From Candidatus Eiseniibacteriota bacterium (GTDB lineage Bacteria; Orphanbacterota; Orphanbacteria; Orphanbacterales; Orphanbacteraceae): a stretch of 21,156 nucleotides of DNA. The DNA lies in contig JAJRWB010000016.1 in assembly GCA_024276995.1 (NCBI GenBank), forward strand, positions 1 through 21,156, written 5' to 3'. The translations under genes and the position numbers were made by a program. The notes below the pieces were generated by a model. The model was not told the DNA's origin, searched no databases, and was given only the letters and a program-made list of their open reading frames with translations. Positions 1 through 8,753 of this stretch are shown in pieces (positions within the stretch are counted from its first letter, which is position 1; each line of letters starts with the position of its first letter).

Positions 1-9
1 GAGGGAACG

Positions 10-669
10 ATGACCTGGTTAACCCGCGCCGTGTCCTCTTCCATCGGCAGGAAAATGCTGATGGGAATCACCGGCCTTCTCCTTTGGTTCTACCTCCTGG
101 TGCACCTCGCCGGAAACCTCGCGTTCTTCGCAGGGCGGGACGCGTTCAACGGCTACGCCGAGTTCCTCGAATCGCTCCCCATCGTGACGCCGATCGAGGT
201 GGGACTCCTTCTCGTCTTCCTGGCGCATATCCTCCTCGGCATCGTGCTCACCGTCGCGAACCGGTCGGCCCGTTCGGGCCGTTACGCTGTGCGCGGGTCG
301 AAAGCGGACAACACGCTGACGGCGCGCACGATGATCTGGTCGGGAGCGGTGATCTTTCTCTTCCTTCTCCTTCATGTAAACCAGTTCCGTTTCGGCGATC
401 CGACGATTCTCGATCACGGGACGAAGGATTATTACAGCCTCGAAGCGGACGTGTTCGGCAACGTTCTATACAGCGTCTGGTATATCTTCGCCGTCACCGT
501 TCTCGGCTTCCATGTGGGACACGGCTTCCAGAGCGCCTTTCGCTCTTTCGGTGTCAACCATGACAAGTACACGCCCGCCATCGAGTGGATCTCCCGCGCG
601 ACGGCGGTCGTTTTCGCCCTGGCGTTCGCCGCGCTGCCGCTCTTTGTCCTCTTCGGGGGGGTGGAGTGA
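10..669 (+). CDS. sdhC: Succinate dehydrogenase/fumarate reductase cytochrome b subunit (B-type, diheme)
   Basis: Membrane anchor of complex II, passing electrons between the SdhAB catalytic arm and the quinone pool. The 219-residue product has five predicted membrane helices, about residues 16-37, 62-82, 108-124, 151-172 and 194-215, the layout of the Bacillus/Bacteroidetes-type single-anchor cytochrome b558 family. His32, His73, His122 and His168 (or His171) sit inside four of the helices, as expected for two bis-His b hemes; this assignment is by position, not alignment. The ATG at 10 has GAGGGA four bases upstream. The stop TGA shares one base with the sdhA start, so the three sdh genes are translationally coupled. 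B-type enzymes usually work with menaquinone; whether this one oxidises succinate or reduces fumarate cannot be told from sequence. Confidence 0.93.
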   Translation: MTWLTRAVSSSIGRKMLMGITGLLLWFYLLVHLAGNLAFFAGRDAFNGYAEFLESLPIVTPIEVGLLLVFLAHILLGIVLTVANRSARSGRYAVRGSKADNTLTARTMIWSGAVIFLFLLLHVNQFRFGDPTILDHGTKDYYSLEADVFGNVLYSVWYIFAVTVLGFHVGHGFQSAFRSFGVNHDKYTPAIEWISRATAVVFALAFAALPLFVLFGGVE

Positions 670-2582
670 TGATTCTCGATTCGAAGACCCCTTCCGGGCC
701 GATCCAGGATTCATGGGAGAGGCATCGTTTTGATCTGAAGCTCGTCAATCCGTCGAACAAGCGGAAGTTCAGCATCATCGTCGTGGGCACCGGCCTCGCC
801 GGCGGTTCGGCGGCGGCGAGTCTCGCCGAGTTGGGGTACAACGTGAAATCGTTCTGTATCCAGGACAGTCCCCGCCGCGCCCACAGCATCGCGGCGCAGG
901 GGGGGATCAACGCGGCGAAGAACTACCCGAACGACGGCGACAGCATCTGGCGTCTTTTCTACGACACCGTGAAGGGGGGCGATTTCCGTGCCCGCGAGGC
1001 GAACATCTACCGTCTCGCCCAGATCAGCAACCACATTATCGACCAGTGCGTCGCCCAGGGGGTACCCTTCGCCAGGGATTACGGCGGCCTTCTCGCGAAC
1101 CGTTCGTTCGGCGGTGCCCAGGTCTCCCGCACGTTCTACGCCCGCGGCCAGACGGGGCAGCAGCTTCTCCTCGGCTGCTACGGCGCGCTCATGCGCCAGG
1201 TGGCGGTGGGGAGGGTGACGGTGGTCCCGCGCACCGAGATGCTCGACCTCATCGTGATCGGCGGCGCCGCCCGGGGCATCGTGACGCGGAACCTGGTCGA
1301 CGGATCGATGGAAGTTCATCTCGCCGACGCGGTGGTGCTCGGCACGGGCGGGTACGGCCGCGTGTTCTATCTCTCCACGAACGGCATGTCGAGCAACGTG
1401 ACCGCCTCGTGGCGCGCCCACAAGCGGGGTGCGTTCTTCGCCAACCCCTGTTACACCCAGATCCATCCGACGTGTATCCCCGTGCATGGAACGAACCAGT
1501 CGAAACTGACCCTCATGAGCGAAAGCCTGAGGAACGATGGACGGGTGTGGGTGCCGAAGAAGGCGGGGGATAAGCGATCGCCCGGAGAGATCCCCGAGGG
1601 CGAGAGGAATTACTACCTCGAGACCCGCTATCCGAGCTTCGGCAACCTCGTGCCGCGGGACGTGGCGTCGAGGGCCGCGAAGAAGGTGTGCGACGAGGGC
1701 TACGGCGTGGGCGCCACGGGGCTTGCGGTGTATCTCGACTTCGACGATGCCATCCGGCGGGATGGGGAAGACACGATCCGCGATCGTTACGGCAATCTAT
1801 TCCAGATGTATGAAAAGATCACCGGCGAGAATCCTTACAAGGCGCCGATGCGGATCTACCCCGCCTCGCACTACACCATGGGCGGGCTGTGGGTCGACTA
1901 CAATCTCATGTCGAACCTTCCCGGTCTTTTCGTCATCGGCGAGGCGAACTTCTCCGATCACGGCGCGAACCGCCTCGGTGCGAGCGCGCTGATGCAAGGC
2001 CTCGCCGACGGCTACTTCGTCCTTCCCTACACGATCGGCGGCTACCTCGCCGGCGCGAAGCTCCCGGCGGTGACGGCGGATCATGACGCGTGCGCCGAAG
2101 CGCTCGCCGCGGCGAGGGAAAAGATCGACAAGCTCCTTTCGGTGAAAGGAAATCGAACGATCGACGGGTTCCACAAGAAGCTCGGCCTTCTCCTATGGAA
2201 CAAGTGCGGCATGGCGAGAAACGCGGTCTTGCTCAAGGAGGCTCTCGAGGAGATTCCCGCCATTCGATCGGAGTTCTGGGAGAACGTGAACGTGCTCGGC
2301 TCGGGCGACGACCTCAACCAGAGTCTCGAAATGGCCGGTCGTGTGGCGGACTTTCTCGAGTTCGCCGAGACTCTGGTGGAGGATGCCCTTGCACGCGACG
2401 AATCGTGCGGCGGCCATTTCCGCGAGGAGCATCAGACGGCGGACAACGAGGCGCAGCGGGACGATGAGAACTTTTCCCACGTGGCGGCGTGGGAGTTCAA
2501 CGGTGTCGGGAAGAAACCGACGGAGCACAGGGAACCGCTGGAGTTCAAGTACGTGAAGTTGACACAGAGGAGCTACAAGTGA
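669..2582 (+). CDS. sdhA: Succinate dehydrogenase/fumarate reductase flavoprotein subunit
   Basis: Catalytic flavoprotein that interconverts succinate and fumarate through covalent FAD. I start it at the ATG at 669, which overlaps the sdhC stop by one base. An in-frame ATG at 585 lies inside sdhC and would add 28 unrelated residues. The product is 637 residues, the usual length of the long B-type/Bacteroides FrdA-like form. Visible motifs are the dinucleotide-binding GxGxxG at about residues 40-45 (GTGLAG), the FAD-linking His72 in [11 protein letters not shown], the active-site HPTCIP segment, [11 protein letters not shown] and [15 protein letters not shown]. All are characteristic of SdhA/FrdA. 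It is the middle gene of sdhCAB, with only a few bases of overlap on each side. Confidence 0.96.
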   Translation: MILDSKTPSGPIQDSWERHRFDLKLVNPSNKRKFSIIVVGTGLAGGSAAASLAELGYNVKSFCIQDSPRRAHSIAAQGGINAAKNYPNDGDSIWRLFYDTVKGGDFRAREANIYRLAQISNHIIDQCVAQGVPFARDYGGLLANRSFGGAQVSRTFYARGQTGQQLLLGCYGALMRQVAVGRVTVVPRTEMLDLIVIGGAARGIVTRNLVDGSMEVHLADAVVLGTGGYGRVFYLSTNGMSSNVTASWRAHKRGAFFANPCYTQIHPTCIPVHGTNQSKLTLMSESLRNDGRVWVPKKAGDKRSPGEIPEGERNYYLETRYPSFGNLVPRDVASRAAKKVCDEGYGVGATGLAVYLDFDDAIRRDGEDTIRDRYGNLFQMYEKITGENPYKAPMRIYPASHYTMGGLWVDYNLMSNLPGLFVIGEANFSDHGANRLGASALMQGLADGYFVLPYTIGGYLAGAKLPAVTADHDACAEALAAAREKIDKLLSVKGNRTIDGFHKKLGLLLWNKCGMARNAVLLKEALEEIPAIRSEFWENVNVLGSGDDLNQSLEMAGRVADFLEFAETLVEDALARDESCGGHFREEHQTADNEAQRDDENFSHVAAWEFNGVGKKPTEHREPLEFKYVKLTQRSYK

Positions 2583-3343
2583 GCGGCGGCGGCATGACGG
2601 TCCGGCTGAAAGTGTGGCGACAGGGGAGAGGAGAATCGAGAGGGCGTCTGGTGGAATACGGTGTGGAGGGCGTGTCGCCGGACATGTCGTTCCTCGAAAT
2701 GCTCGATCTTCTCAACCGGAGTCCCACCCTCGAGGGGAAGGAGCCGGTGGCGTTCGACAACGACTGCCGCGAGGGGATCTGCGGAACGTGCTGCCTCGTG
2801 ATCAACGGGCAGGCCCACGGGAAGGAGAAGGGAACCACCGTCTGCCAACTCCACATGAGGCATTTCCGCGACGGCGAAACGATCGTCATCGAGCCGTGGA
2901 GGGCGAAGGCGTTCCCCGTGATCAAGGACCTGATCGTCGATCGGAGCGCCTTCGACAATATCATCCTGTCGGGGGGGTTCATCTCGGTTAGCACCGGCTC
3001 GGCGATCGACGCGAACGCCCTTCCCATAGGAAAAAAGGAAGCCGATCTTTCGTTCGACGCCGCCGCGTGCATCGGCTGCGGGGCGTGCGTCGCCGCCTGC
3101 CCGAACGCCTCCGCCATGCTCTTCGTATCGGCGAAGATCTCCCAGTTCGCTCATCTGCCCCAGGGACAGCCGGAACGAAACCGGCGGGCGGCGCGCATGG
3201 TGAGCGCCATGGACGGCGCCGGTTTCGGCTCGTGCACCAACATCGGCGAGTGCGAGGCGGCGTGTCCCAAGGAGATCTCGGTGAAGAATATCGCCCTCAT
3301 GAACCGGGACTTCCTGAGAGCCTCCTTCTGCGCGGAAGCGTAA
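2579..3343 (+). CDS. sdhB: Succinate dehydrogenase/fumarate reductase iron-sulfur subunit
   Basis: Electron-transfer subunit linking SdhA FAD to SdhC heme and quinone. I choose the GTG at 2579, overlapping the sdhA stop as GTGA. AGAGGAG at 2566-2572 is well spaced for it, whereas the ATG at 2594 has no ribosome-binding site. The product is 254 residues. An N-terminal plant-type [2Fe-2S] ferredoxin domain has Cys63, Cys68, Cys71 and Cys89 ([10 protein letters not shown]). A C-terminal domain has [12 protein letters not shown] (Cys164/167/170/174) for [4Fe-4S] and [12 protein letters not shown] (Cys219/225/229) contributing to the [3Fe-4S] cluster. Length and motif spacing fit B-type SdhB of Bacteroidetes and relatives. 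No clear intrinsic terminator follows. Confidence 0.95.
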   Translation: MSGGGMTVRLKVWRQGRGESRGRLVEYGVEGVSPDMSFLEMLDLLNRSPTLEGKEPVAFDNDCREGICGTCCLVINGQAHGKEKGTTVCQLHMRHFRDGETIVIEPWRAKAFPVIKDLIVDRSAFDNIILSGGFISVSTGSAIDANALPIGKKEADLSFDAAACIGCGACVAACPNASAMLFVSAKISQFAHLPQGQPERNRRAARMVSAMDGAGFGSCTNIGECEAACPKEISVKNIALMNRDFLRASFCAEA

Positions 3344-3355
3344 CCGTATAATAAT

Positions 3356-3365
3356 TAACATGTTA
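3356..3365. promoter_or_regulatory. 10-bp perfect palindrome TAACATGTTA, possible operator
   Basis: Lies 12 bases after sdhB in the sdhB-porin intergenic region, in a short AT-rich patch. It is a perfect dyad of regulator half-site size, but a 10-bp palindrome can occur by chance. It is recorded because a second one lies 32 bases further on. Confidence 0.25.
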
Positions 3366-3397
3366 CGCTCAACCTCGTGCGCGGATCGTTACCTCCT

Positions 3398-3407
3398 TTG
3401 ATATCAA
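3398..3407. promoter_or_regulatory. Palindrome TTGATATCAA, FNR/CRP-like half-sites without spacer
   Basis: The arms TTGAT and ATCAA are the classic FNR half-sites, but they abut instead of being separated by four bases, so this is not a canonical FNR/DNR box. It lies about 200 bases before the porin-nap operon, in the only sizeable gap upstream of those genes. It is a candidate redox or nitrate-response operator, or chance. Confidence 0.25.
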
Positions 3408-3441
3408 CCAAATAGGGAACTTTCGGGTCCACAATTCATCC

Positions 3442-3472
3442 TTGACATCTCCTCGGGGATCGTGAAGTTTAG
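3442..3472 (+). promoter_or_regulatory. Tentative promoter for the porin-nap operon
   Basis: A perfect TTGACA lies at 3442-3447, but the sequence at the expected -10 spacing (about 3465-3472, AAGTTTAG) matches TATAAT poorly. If used, it would probably need an activator, and it would leave a leader of about 130 bases before the porin ATG. Only the -35 element is convincing. Confidence 0.25.
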
Positions 3473-3607
3473 GGGCGCACAATCTGCCCCGGCTGATGTC
3501 CTTAACGCGGGACGGACGGGGGGATTTCGACCGCTGCCGGTACACCCCCTTTCCCAGCCCGCAGACGCAAACCCGGCCCTTCGCGTCGCGGGGGGGGAGG
3601 AGGAGCT

Positions 3608-5194
3608 ATGCGTACCTTTGTCGCCCTGTCACTGATCATCGTGTTATTCGCCGCCGTGCCGTGTGTCGCCACGGCCGCCGGTGATCCCGCCTCGAAACCG
3701 GCGCTCACCTTTTCGGGCGCCTACGTGTTCGACGGGTACAGCCAGAACAATTTCTTCCTCGGCAAGAGCGGCCGCGCGGTGGACCAGGCGAACGATGCCG
3801 GAGAAACCGCCACGGTGGGAGGCGTTTCCGACCGGGACAACTACGCAATCCAGGTGTTCCGCCTGATGATGCGCTTCGGTGTGGAGAACGTGAAGGCGGT
3901 GGTGCGCGGCGACATCGCCCAGGGGATCTGGGGCATCGACAATGCGATGCGGGATAACGACGGCGGCTTCAGCGCCACGTTCAACAAGAAGGGGGACAAC
4001 TTCATCACCCACTGGGACTGGGCGTATCTCGACGCCACCCATCCCGGCTATGGGATCAACGCGAAACTCGGGCGGCAGAAGTTCGCCCTCGGGAACCTGC
4101 TCGTTCTCGACCAGGACAGCGATGGGCTGATCGTGACGCAGAGAATCGGCGACGCCGCTTCGCTCGGTCTCGGTTGGGCGAAGATGTCGGAAGGAGGGGA
4201 CGGTCTTTCCGACGAGAACGCTCTCCAGGGAGGCACCGCCGACACACGGGACGCCACGCTCTACCTGGCCAGCTACAATCGAAGCCTGAACGATCATATT
4301 TCGATCAACCCGTTCTTCGCCCTTTACAGAGACAACGGGAGCGGCGACGCATCGGCCTACCTCCCCCAGGGACTCGAGTACTTCCGCGCCCGTTTTACCC
4401 CCCAGGTGTCCGATGCCCAAGTGTATGGTTTTGCTTTCAAGGGAAGCGGCCCGCGTATTTCGGTGAAAGGGGAGTTCGACTACCTCACGGGAAACGACGA
4501 CTACGTGAACAGGGACGCCGACGGCAATCTGATCAATTTCGATCACGCCAATCTCCGGTTCGACTCGAACAACGGCGATCTTTCCGGTTACAACCTCTAC
4601 GTCGACGCAAAGGTGGACGCGGGACCGGGCAAGTTCGGCCTCGTGTTCGGCATGGGATCGGGAGACGATGATCTCCTTTCGGGCGACGGGAACATCAACA
4701 AGATCCGCACCAACGGATTCTTCTACGTGAACGAGATCTGGGAAGACTCGGTCATGCCCGACCAGGAAGGGATCACGCCTCAGGGACTCGGCTCGCCCGC
4801 ATCGCGCGGATACAGGGAGTTCGAGAACACCACCCTCGTGCAGGCGAACTACACGGCGAAGCTGCACGAGAAAGTGACCGGCTTCACGTCGTTCACCTTC
4901 ATGAAGGCGACCGAGCCGATCCCGGCGTGGAAGAGCGCCATCGACGAGGACGGGATGCTCGATCCCGATCTGTTCGCGGCGGCGGAGACGGCGGACGATC
5001 TCGGCTCCGAGTTGGACGGCAGGGTGACATGGAAGATGGCGCCCGGACTGGCGTGGATCTTCCGGGGCGGCGTGTTCTTTCCCGGCGACGCCGCGGGCTA
5101 CCTGATCAACGGCACGAACGAGTACGACGACACCGCCTGGGAGCTGCGCACCACGGTGAAATACGCCTTCGACGGCATCACCATCGGCGGATGA
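3608..5194 (+). CDS. Outer-membrane beta-barrel porin-like protein
   Basis: A 528-residue secreted protein predicted to form an outer-membrane beta-barrel. A Sec signal peptide spans about residues 1-24 (MRTF, hydrophobic core, then cleavage near ATAA-GDP). The rest is rich in Gly, Asp, Asn and aromatic residues in alternating amphipathic stretches, with many short turns such as GSGDD and DNDGG, typical of barrel strands and loops. Segments like YGINAKLGRQKF and VKAVVRGDIAQGIWG look like porin strands. I cannot name a family with certainty (alginate-export or DUF1302-like porins are possible). A strong GGAGGAGGAG precedes the ATG. It is the first gene of the apparent nap operon, 52 bases before the cytochrome gene, which suggests uptake of nitrate or release of nitrite, although a general channel is equally possible. 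Confidence 0.75.
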   Translation: MRTFVALSLIIVLFAAVPCVATAAGDPASKPALTFSGAYVFDGYSQNNFFLGKSGRAVDQANDAGETATVGGVSDRDNYAIQVFRLMMRFGVENVKAVVRGDIAQGIWGIDNAMRDNDGGFSATFNKKGDNFITHWDWAYLDATHPGYGINAKLGRQKFALGNLLVLDQDSDGLIVTQRIGDAASLGLGWAKMSEGGDGLSDENALQGGTADTRDATLYLASYNRSLNDHISINPFFALYRDNGSGDASAYLPQGLEYFRARFTPQVSDAQVYGFAFKGSGPRISVKGEFDYLTGNDDYVNRDADGNLINFDHANLRFDSNNGDLSGYNLYVDAKVDAGPGKFGLVFGMGSGDDDLLSGDGNINKIRTNGFFYVNEIWEDSVMPDQEGITPQGLGSPASRGYREFENTTLVQANYTAKLHEKVTGFTSFTFMKATEPIPAWKSAIDEDGMLDPDLFAAAETADDLGSELDGRVTWKMAPGLAWIFRGGVFFPGDAAGYLINGTNEYDDTAWELRTTVKYAFDGITIGG

Positions 5195-5246
5195 CCGAAC
5201 GGTTCGCTCGAAACGATGAAGATCGAAGACGACCGGAGGGATGGAA

Positions 5247-5648
5247 ATGACGATCCGAACGACGATCGCGACCGCCCTGCTTTTCGGCGCTCTCCTCGCG
5301 GCGAGTGCGCAGGCGCCGGCCGAAGAGGGGGCGCACCCTGAACTCGACAAGGGGGACGCGCTCACCCCGTGCCAGGTGTGCCATGCCGACGTGACGCCCG
5401 ACATCGTGAACCGATGGTGGACCGGCCCGCACGGCAAGTTCAACGTGAAGTGTTTCGTCTGCCACGGCGCGCTCGAAGGGAACTTCGACCCTGCGCCGAA
5501 GCCCGATTTCTGTGTCAGCTGCCATGGCGATCAGGTGGAGAGCATGGCTGACGATTTCTTCGCAGGGAAGAGCTGTTTCGACTGCCACCCGCAACATCTG
5601 CTCGTTCCCCATCTCACGGTGCAGGAATACCAGGGAGGTCGGCGATGA
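5247..5648 (+). CDS. napM: Tetraheme periplasmic cytochrome c, NapM-like
   Basis: A small exported multiheme cytochrome expected to deliver electrons to NapA in the periplasm. The product is 133 residues with a Sec signal peptide (about 1-22) and four CxxCH heme sites at residues 42-46, 69-73, 89-93 and 110-114. Exactly four other histidines (30, 62, 117, 122) are available, enough for bis-His ligation of all four hemes. I prefer the ATG at 5247 over that at 5241 because GGAGGG ends six bases before 5247 and directly abuts 5241. The stop overlaps the napA ATG (ATGA). Desulfovibrio nap operons carry a tetraheme cytochrome NapM immediately before napA, in place of NapB. The gene symbol rests on this position and heme count; it could instead be a related NrfH/c3-class electron carrier. 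Confidence 0.75.
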   Translation: MTIRTTIATALLFGALLAASAQAPAEEGAHPELDKGDALTPCQVCHADVTPDIVNRWWTGPHGKFNVKCFVCHGALEGNFDPAPKPDFCVSCHGDQVESMADDFFAGKSCFDCHPQHLLVPHLTVQEYQGGRR

Positions 5649-7897
5649 GCCTCACGAGACGCGATTTTCTGATCCGGACGGCCGCCGCGTCGGCGCTGGC
5701 GGTGCTCGGCGGACCCGCCGCGGCGCGCGCCGCCGACGAAACCGGCGACACGAAGTGGACGAAGGGAGTCTGCCGTTACTGCGGCACCGGTTGCGGCGTC
5801 TACAAGGGGACGCGCAACGGGAAACTCGTCGCCGTCAAGGGGGACAGGGAGAACCACAACCAGGGTTTCGTCTGCCTCAAGGGGTTCCTCCTCCCGCAGA
5901 TTCTCTACGCTTCCGATAGGCTCACCGATCCACAGATCCGGAAGAACGGCAAGCTCGTCAAGGCGACGTGGGACGAGGCGATGGATCTGATCGCTTCACG
6001 GTTCAACGAGTCGATCGAAAAGCATGGACCCGACTCGGTCGCCTTCTATGGATCGGGCCAGGGGTACACCGAGGAGTCGTACGCGGCGAACAAGCTCTTC
6101 CGCGCCGGCTTCGGGACGAACAATGTCGAGGGGAACCCGCGCCTGTGCATGGCATCCGCCGTGGGGGGGTATGTCACTACCTTCGGCAAGGACGAACCGT
6201 TCGGCTGCTACGAGGACATCGACCACGCCGACACGTTCTTCCTCATCGGATCGAACATGGCCGAGTGCCACCCGATCCTCTTCCAGCGCGTTACGAGGCG
6301 AAAAGAGAGCGCCCCCGGCACGAAGGTGATCGTCCTCGATCCGAGGCGCACGCCGACGGCCCGGATCGCCGACCTTCACATCTCGTTCAAGCCGGGCACC
6401 GATCTTTCCATCCTGAACGCCATGGCCCACGTGATGGTCGTCGAAGGTCTCGTCGACCGCGAGTTCATCGCCGACTTCGTCACGTTCGGCATGGGAAAAG
6501 AGGCGAACAAAACGTGGGATGAGTACGTCGCCTTCCTCGAGGATTTCACGCCGGAAAAGGCGGCCGAAGTGAGCGGCGCGCCGGCGGAGCAGATCGTCGA
6601 GGCGGCGCGGATGTTCGGCGCCTCCGGGAGGAAGACCCTTTCCTTCTGGACGATGGGGCTGAACCAGAGAACCCGCGGCGTGTGGGCGAACAACCTGGTG
6701 CACAACATGCACCTGATCACCGGGAAGCTCGGCGTCCCCGGTTCGTCGTCGTTCTCCCTCACCGGACAGCCGAACGCGTGCGGCGGTGTGCGCGACCAGG
6801 GCGGCCTCTCCCACCTCCTTCCCTACGGCCGCCTTTCCGGGAAGGCGGAGCACCGCGCCGAGATGGAAAAGCTCTGGAACCTCCCGCCCGGAACGCTTCC
6901 CGACAGCCCGGGGAAGCACGCCATCGCCATGTTCCGGGCGCTCGAGGCGAAAGAGATCAAGTGCATCTATATCATGTGCACCAATCCGGGGCAGACGCTG
7001 CCGAACCTCGATCGGTACAGGGCGGCGATGAAAGATCCGGGCACCTTCGTCGTGGTGTGCGACATCTACCCGACGCGGACCACCGAGCTTGCCGACGTCG
7101 TGCTTCCCGCGGCGGCGTGGTCGGAGAAGGAAGGGGTGTTCGGCTGCAGCGAGCGCCGGTATCAGCTCGACGCGCAGGTGGTGGAGCCCTCGGGGAACGC
7201 GCGGCCCGATTTCGAGATTCTCTGCGACCTGGCGAGGCGCACCGGGCATGGAGATCTCCTTCCCTTTGCGAATCCCGCCGAGGCGTGGGACGAGATCAGG
7301 ATGATCGCGAAGGATACGCCGTACCGATTCTACGGAATCACCCGGGAACGGCTGAAGAAGGAACACGGCATCCTCTGGCCCTGCCCGACGGAGGATCATC
7401 CCGGCACGAAGCGGCGCTACGTCAAGGGGGAAGACCCGAATGTGCCGGCCGACTGGGAGAAGAGGATTTGCTTCTACGGCAGGCCCGACAGGCGCGCCGT
7501 CGTCTGGATGCGCTCCCAGGTGGGACCGGAGGAGCCGCCCGACGCCGAGTATCCCTTCTACTTCACCACGGGCCGCGTTATCGAGCACTGGCATTCGGGG
7601 ACGATGACCATGCGGGTGCGCGAGCTGAAGAACGCGAAATCGACCGCCGAGGTGGAGATCCATCCGGACGACGCCCGCCGCGTCGGCGTGAAGACGAGCG
7701 ACGAGATCCGCGTCACGTCGCGAAGGGGATCGGTGATCTTTCCGGTGAACGTGACCGACACCTCTCCCGTCGGCATGGTGTTCGTCAACATGCACGACCA
7801 GGAGCGGCTCTGCAACCGGATCGCCATCGACGCCTTCGACGCCGGGTCGAAGCAGCCGGAGTTCAAGATCTGCGCGGTGAAATTGGAGAAGGCGTGA
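5645..7897 (+). CDS. napA: Periplasmic nitrate reductase catalytic subunit NapA (Desulfovibrio-type)
   Basis: Molybdenum bis-MGD enzyme of the DMSO-reductase superfamily that reduces nitrate to nitrite in the periplasm. The 750-residue precursor starts with a Tat signal (SLTRRDFL, then an Ala-rich core, cleavage near ARA). The [4Fe-4S] cysteines are Cys43, Cys46, Cys50 and Cys77, followed by the conserved Lys79. The Mo ligand is Cys168 in NPRLCMASAVGG. Further NapA hallmarks are SFSLTGQPNACGG, the EHWHSGTMT segment near the C-terminus and the ending FKICAVKLEKA. Length and the WPCPTEDHPGT segment resemble the monomeric Desulfovibrio enzyme more than the 828-residue E. coli NapA. The ATG at 5645 has GGGAGG six bases upstream and overlaps the napM stop. 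Formate dehydrogenase is a less likely alternative, as the active-site context is NapA-like and Cys replaces Sec. Confidence 0.93.
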   Translation: MSLTRRDFLIRTAAASALAVLGGPAAARAADETGDTKWTKGVCRYCGTGCGVYKGTRNGKLVAVKGDRENHNQGFVCLKGFLLPQILYASDRLTDPQIRKNGKLVKATWDEAMDLIASRFNESIEKHGPDSVAFYGSGQGYTEESYAANKLFRAGFGTNNVEGNPRLCMASAVGGYVTTFGKDEPFGCYEDIDHADTFFLIGSNMAECHPILFQRVTRRKESAPGTKVIVLDPRRTPTARIADLHISFKPGTDLSILNAMAHVMVVEGLVDREFIADFVTFGMGKEANKTWDEYVAFLEDFTPEKAAEVSGAPAEQIVEAARMFGASGRKTLSFWTMGLNQRTRGVWANNLVHNMHLITGKLGVPGSSSFSLTGQPNACGGVRDQGGLSHLLPYGRLSGKAEHRAEMEKLWNLPPGTLPDSPGKHAIAMFRALEAKEIKCIYIMCTNPGQTLPNLDRYRAAMKDPGTFVVVCDIYPTRTTELADVVLPAAAWSEKEGVFGCSERRYQLDAQVVEPSGNARPDFEILCDLARRTGHGDLLPFANPAEAWDEIRMIAKDTPYRFYGITRERLKKEHGILWPCPTEDHPGTKRRYVKGEDPNVPADWEKRICFYGRPDRRAVVWMRSQVGPEEPPDAEYPFYFTTGRVIEHWHSGTMTMRVRELKNAKSTAEVEIHPDDARRVGVKTSDEIRVTSRRGSVIFPVNVTDTSPVGMVFVNMHDQERLCNRIAIDAFDAGSKQPEFKICAVKLEKA

Positions 7898-8208
7898 GCG
7901 AAGAACGACGCGATCGCTTGAGATCGGCCGGCGACCGGCTTCCGGGGGAGGGGACTTCCCTCGTCGTGGGGGCGGTGGTGGAGTGTGTGCCGGGCGGGGC
8001 GGGAGGCGTCGCCCTCCGTCTCGCCCGCATCGACGGACTCCGTGTCGTCGGCGACGACGGGAAGAACCGGATCGCCGTCGTGTGGGAAACCCCCGACGCG
8101 AGGCGTTTCGAAAGGGAGTTTCGCGAACTCGTCCGAAGCGACGAGGAGATCCTCGGGATCTATCCGACCTTCGCCGGCGTGGACGGGGAGGACGGCCGCC
8201 CGGCATAG
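7894..8208 (+). CDS. napD: NapD family Tat-signal-binding chaperone
   Basis: Small cytoplasmic chaperone that binds the Tat signal of NapA and supports cofactor insertion and export proofreading. The product is 104 residues, starting at a GTG that overlaps the napA stop (GTGA), with GGAG at 7885-7888. An N-terminal extension of about 20 charged residues is followed by the ferredoxin-like-fold pattern of NapD: TSLVVGAVVECVPGG, then the GLRVVGDDG strand, IAVVWETPD, a helix, and EILGIYPTFAGVD, which parallels the E. coli NapD VEGVLAVSLVYH strand. Similarity is modest, as is usual for NapD, and position directly after napA makes the call. No start other than GTG is coupled to napA. Confidence 0.82.
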   Translation: MSEERRDRLRSAGDRLPGEGTSLVVGAVVECVPGGAGGVALRLARIDGLRVVGDDGKNRIAVVWETPDARRFEREFRELVRSDEEILGIYPTFAGVDGEDGRPA

Positions 8209-8246
8209 CGCGACGCACCGGGAGCGACGACGACAGGACCGGCACC

Positions 8247-8753
8247 ATGGCGGAGCGTAAAGGGTATCGCAGGGAATTCCTGAACTGGTTCTTCGCCGAC
8301 GAACTTCGCCCTCCGGGCGCCCGCCCGGAGGAGGCGTTCCTTGATCTGTGCATCCGGTGCAACCGGTGCACCGCGTCGTGTCCGTACGGTTCGATCATTC
8401 CCGCCGACCTCAAGTACGGTCTCTCCTTCGGCACGCCGGTGATCGAACCGCGCCGCATGCCGTGCTATCTCTGCATGATCTGTCCCGACGTCTGCCCCAC
8501 GGGAGCGCTCCTCCCCCTGGAGAAGGAGGACGTTTCCATGGGGACGGCGATGATCGACGAATCGCTCTGCTACGCCTTCCGGGGAATCCTCTGCCGCGCG
8601 TGCGTCGACGCGTGCCCCTTCCAGGGAAAGGCGATCTCCCAGAACGGCGCTCTCGAACCGGTGGTGCACGGCGGCGCGTGTGTCGGCTGCGGCATCTGTC
8701 AGAAGGTCTGTCCCCCCGACGAGGAGGCGATCCGTGTCGTCCGCGCCGAGTAG
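8247..8753 (+). CDS. napG: NapG-like polyferredoxin with four [4Fe-4S] clusters, lacking a Tat signal
   Basis: Iron-sulfur protein expected to pass electrons with NapH from quinol or another donor to the Nap system. The product is 168 residues with four cysteine sets: Cys35/38/41/45, Cys73/76/79/83, Cys108/116/119/123 and Cys145/148/151/155. The segment LRPPGARPEEAF before cluster 1 and the overall spacing match NapG/MauM. Oddly, an N-terminal RREFL remains (residues 8-12), but the hydrophobic core and cleavage site that follow in normal NapG are absent and LRPPGA comes at once. The reading frame upstream encodes only charged, unrelated residues, so no better start is visible. AGGA lies about eight bases before the ATG. 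As written the protein would stay in the cytoplasm, which makes a NapF-like or donor-side role possible. Confidence 0.82.
   Translation: MAERKGYRREFLNWFFADELRPPGARPEEAFLDLCIRCNRCTASCPYGSIIPADLKYGLSFGTPVIEPRRMPCYLCMICPDVCPTGALLPLEKEDVSMGTAMIDESLCYAFRGILCRACVDACPFQGKAISQNGALEPVVHGGACVGCGICQKVCPPDEEAIRVVRAE

Noticed and set aside
3644-5443. 599-residue open frame on the minus strand opposite the porin
   Set aside because: It is antisense to a protein with a clear signal peptide and strong ribosome-binding site; composition is typical of a shadow frame.
5996-8458. 820-residue open frame on the minus strand opposite napA-napD-napG
   Set aside because: It crosses several real genes, has low-complexity Arg/Pro/His-rich content and no recognisable domain; it is a codon-bias shadow.
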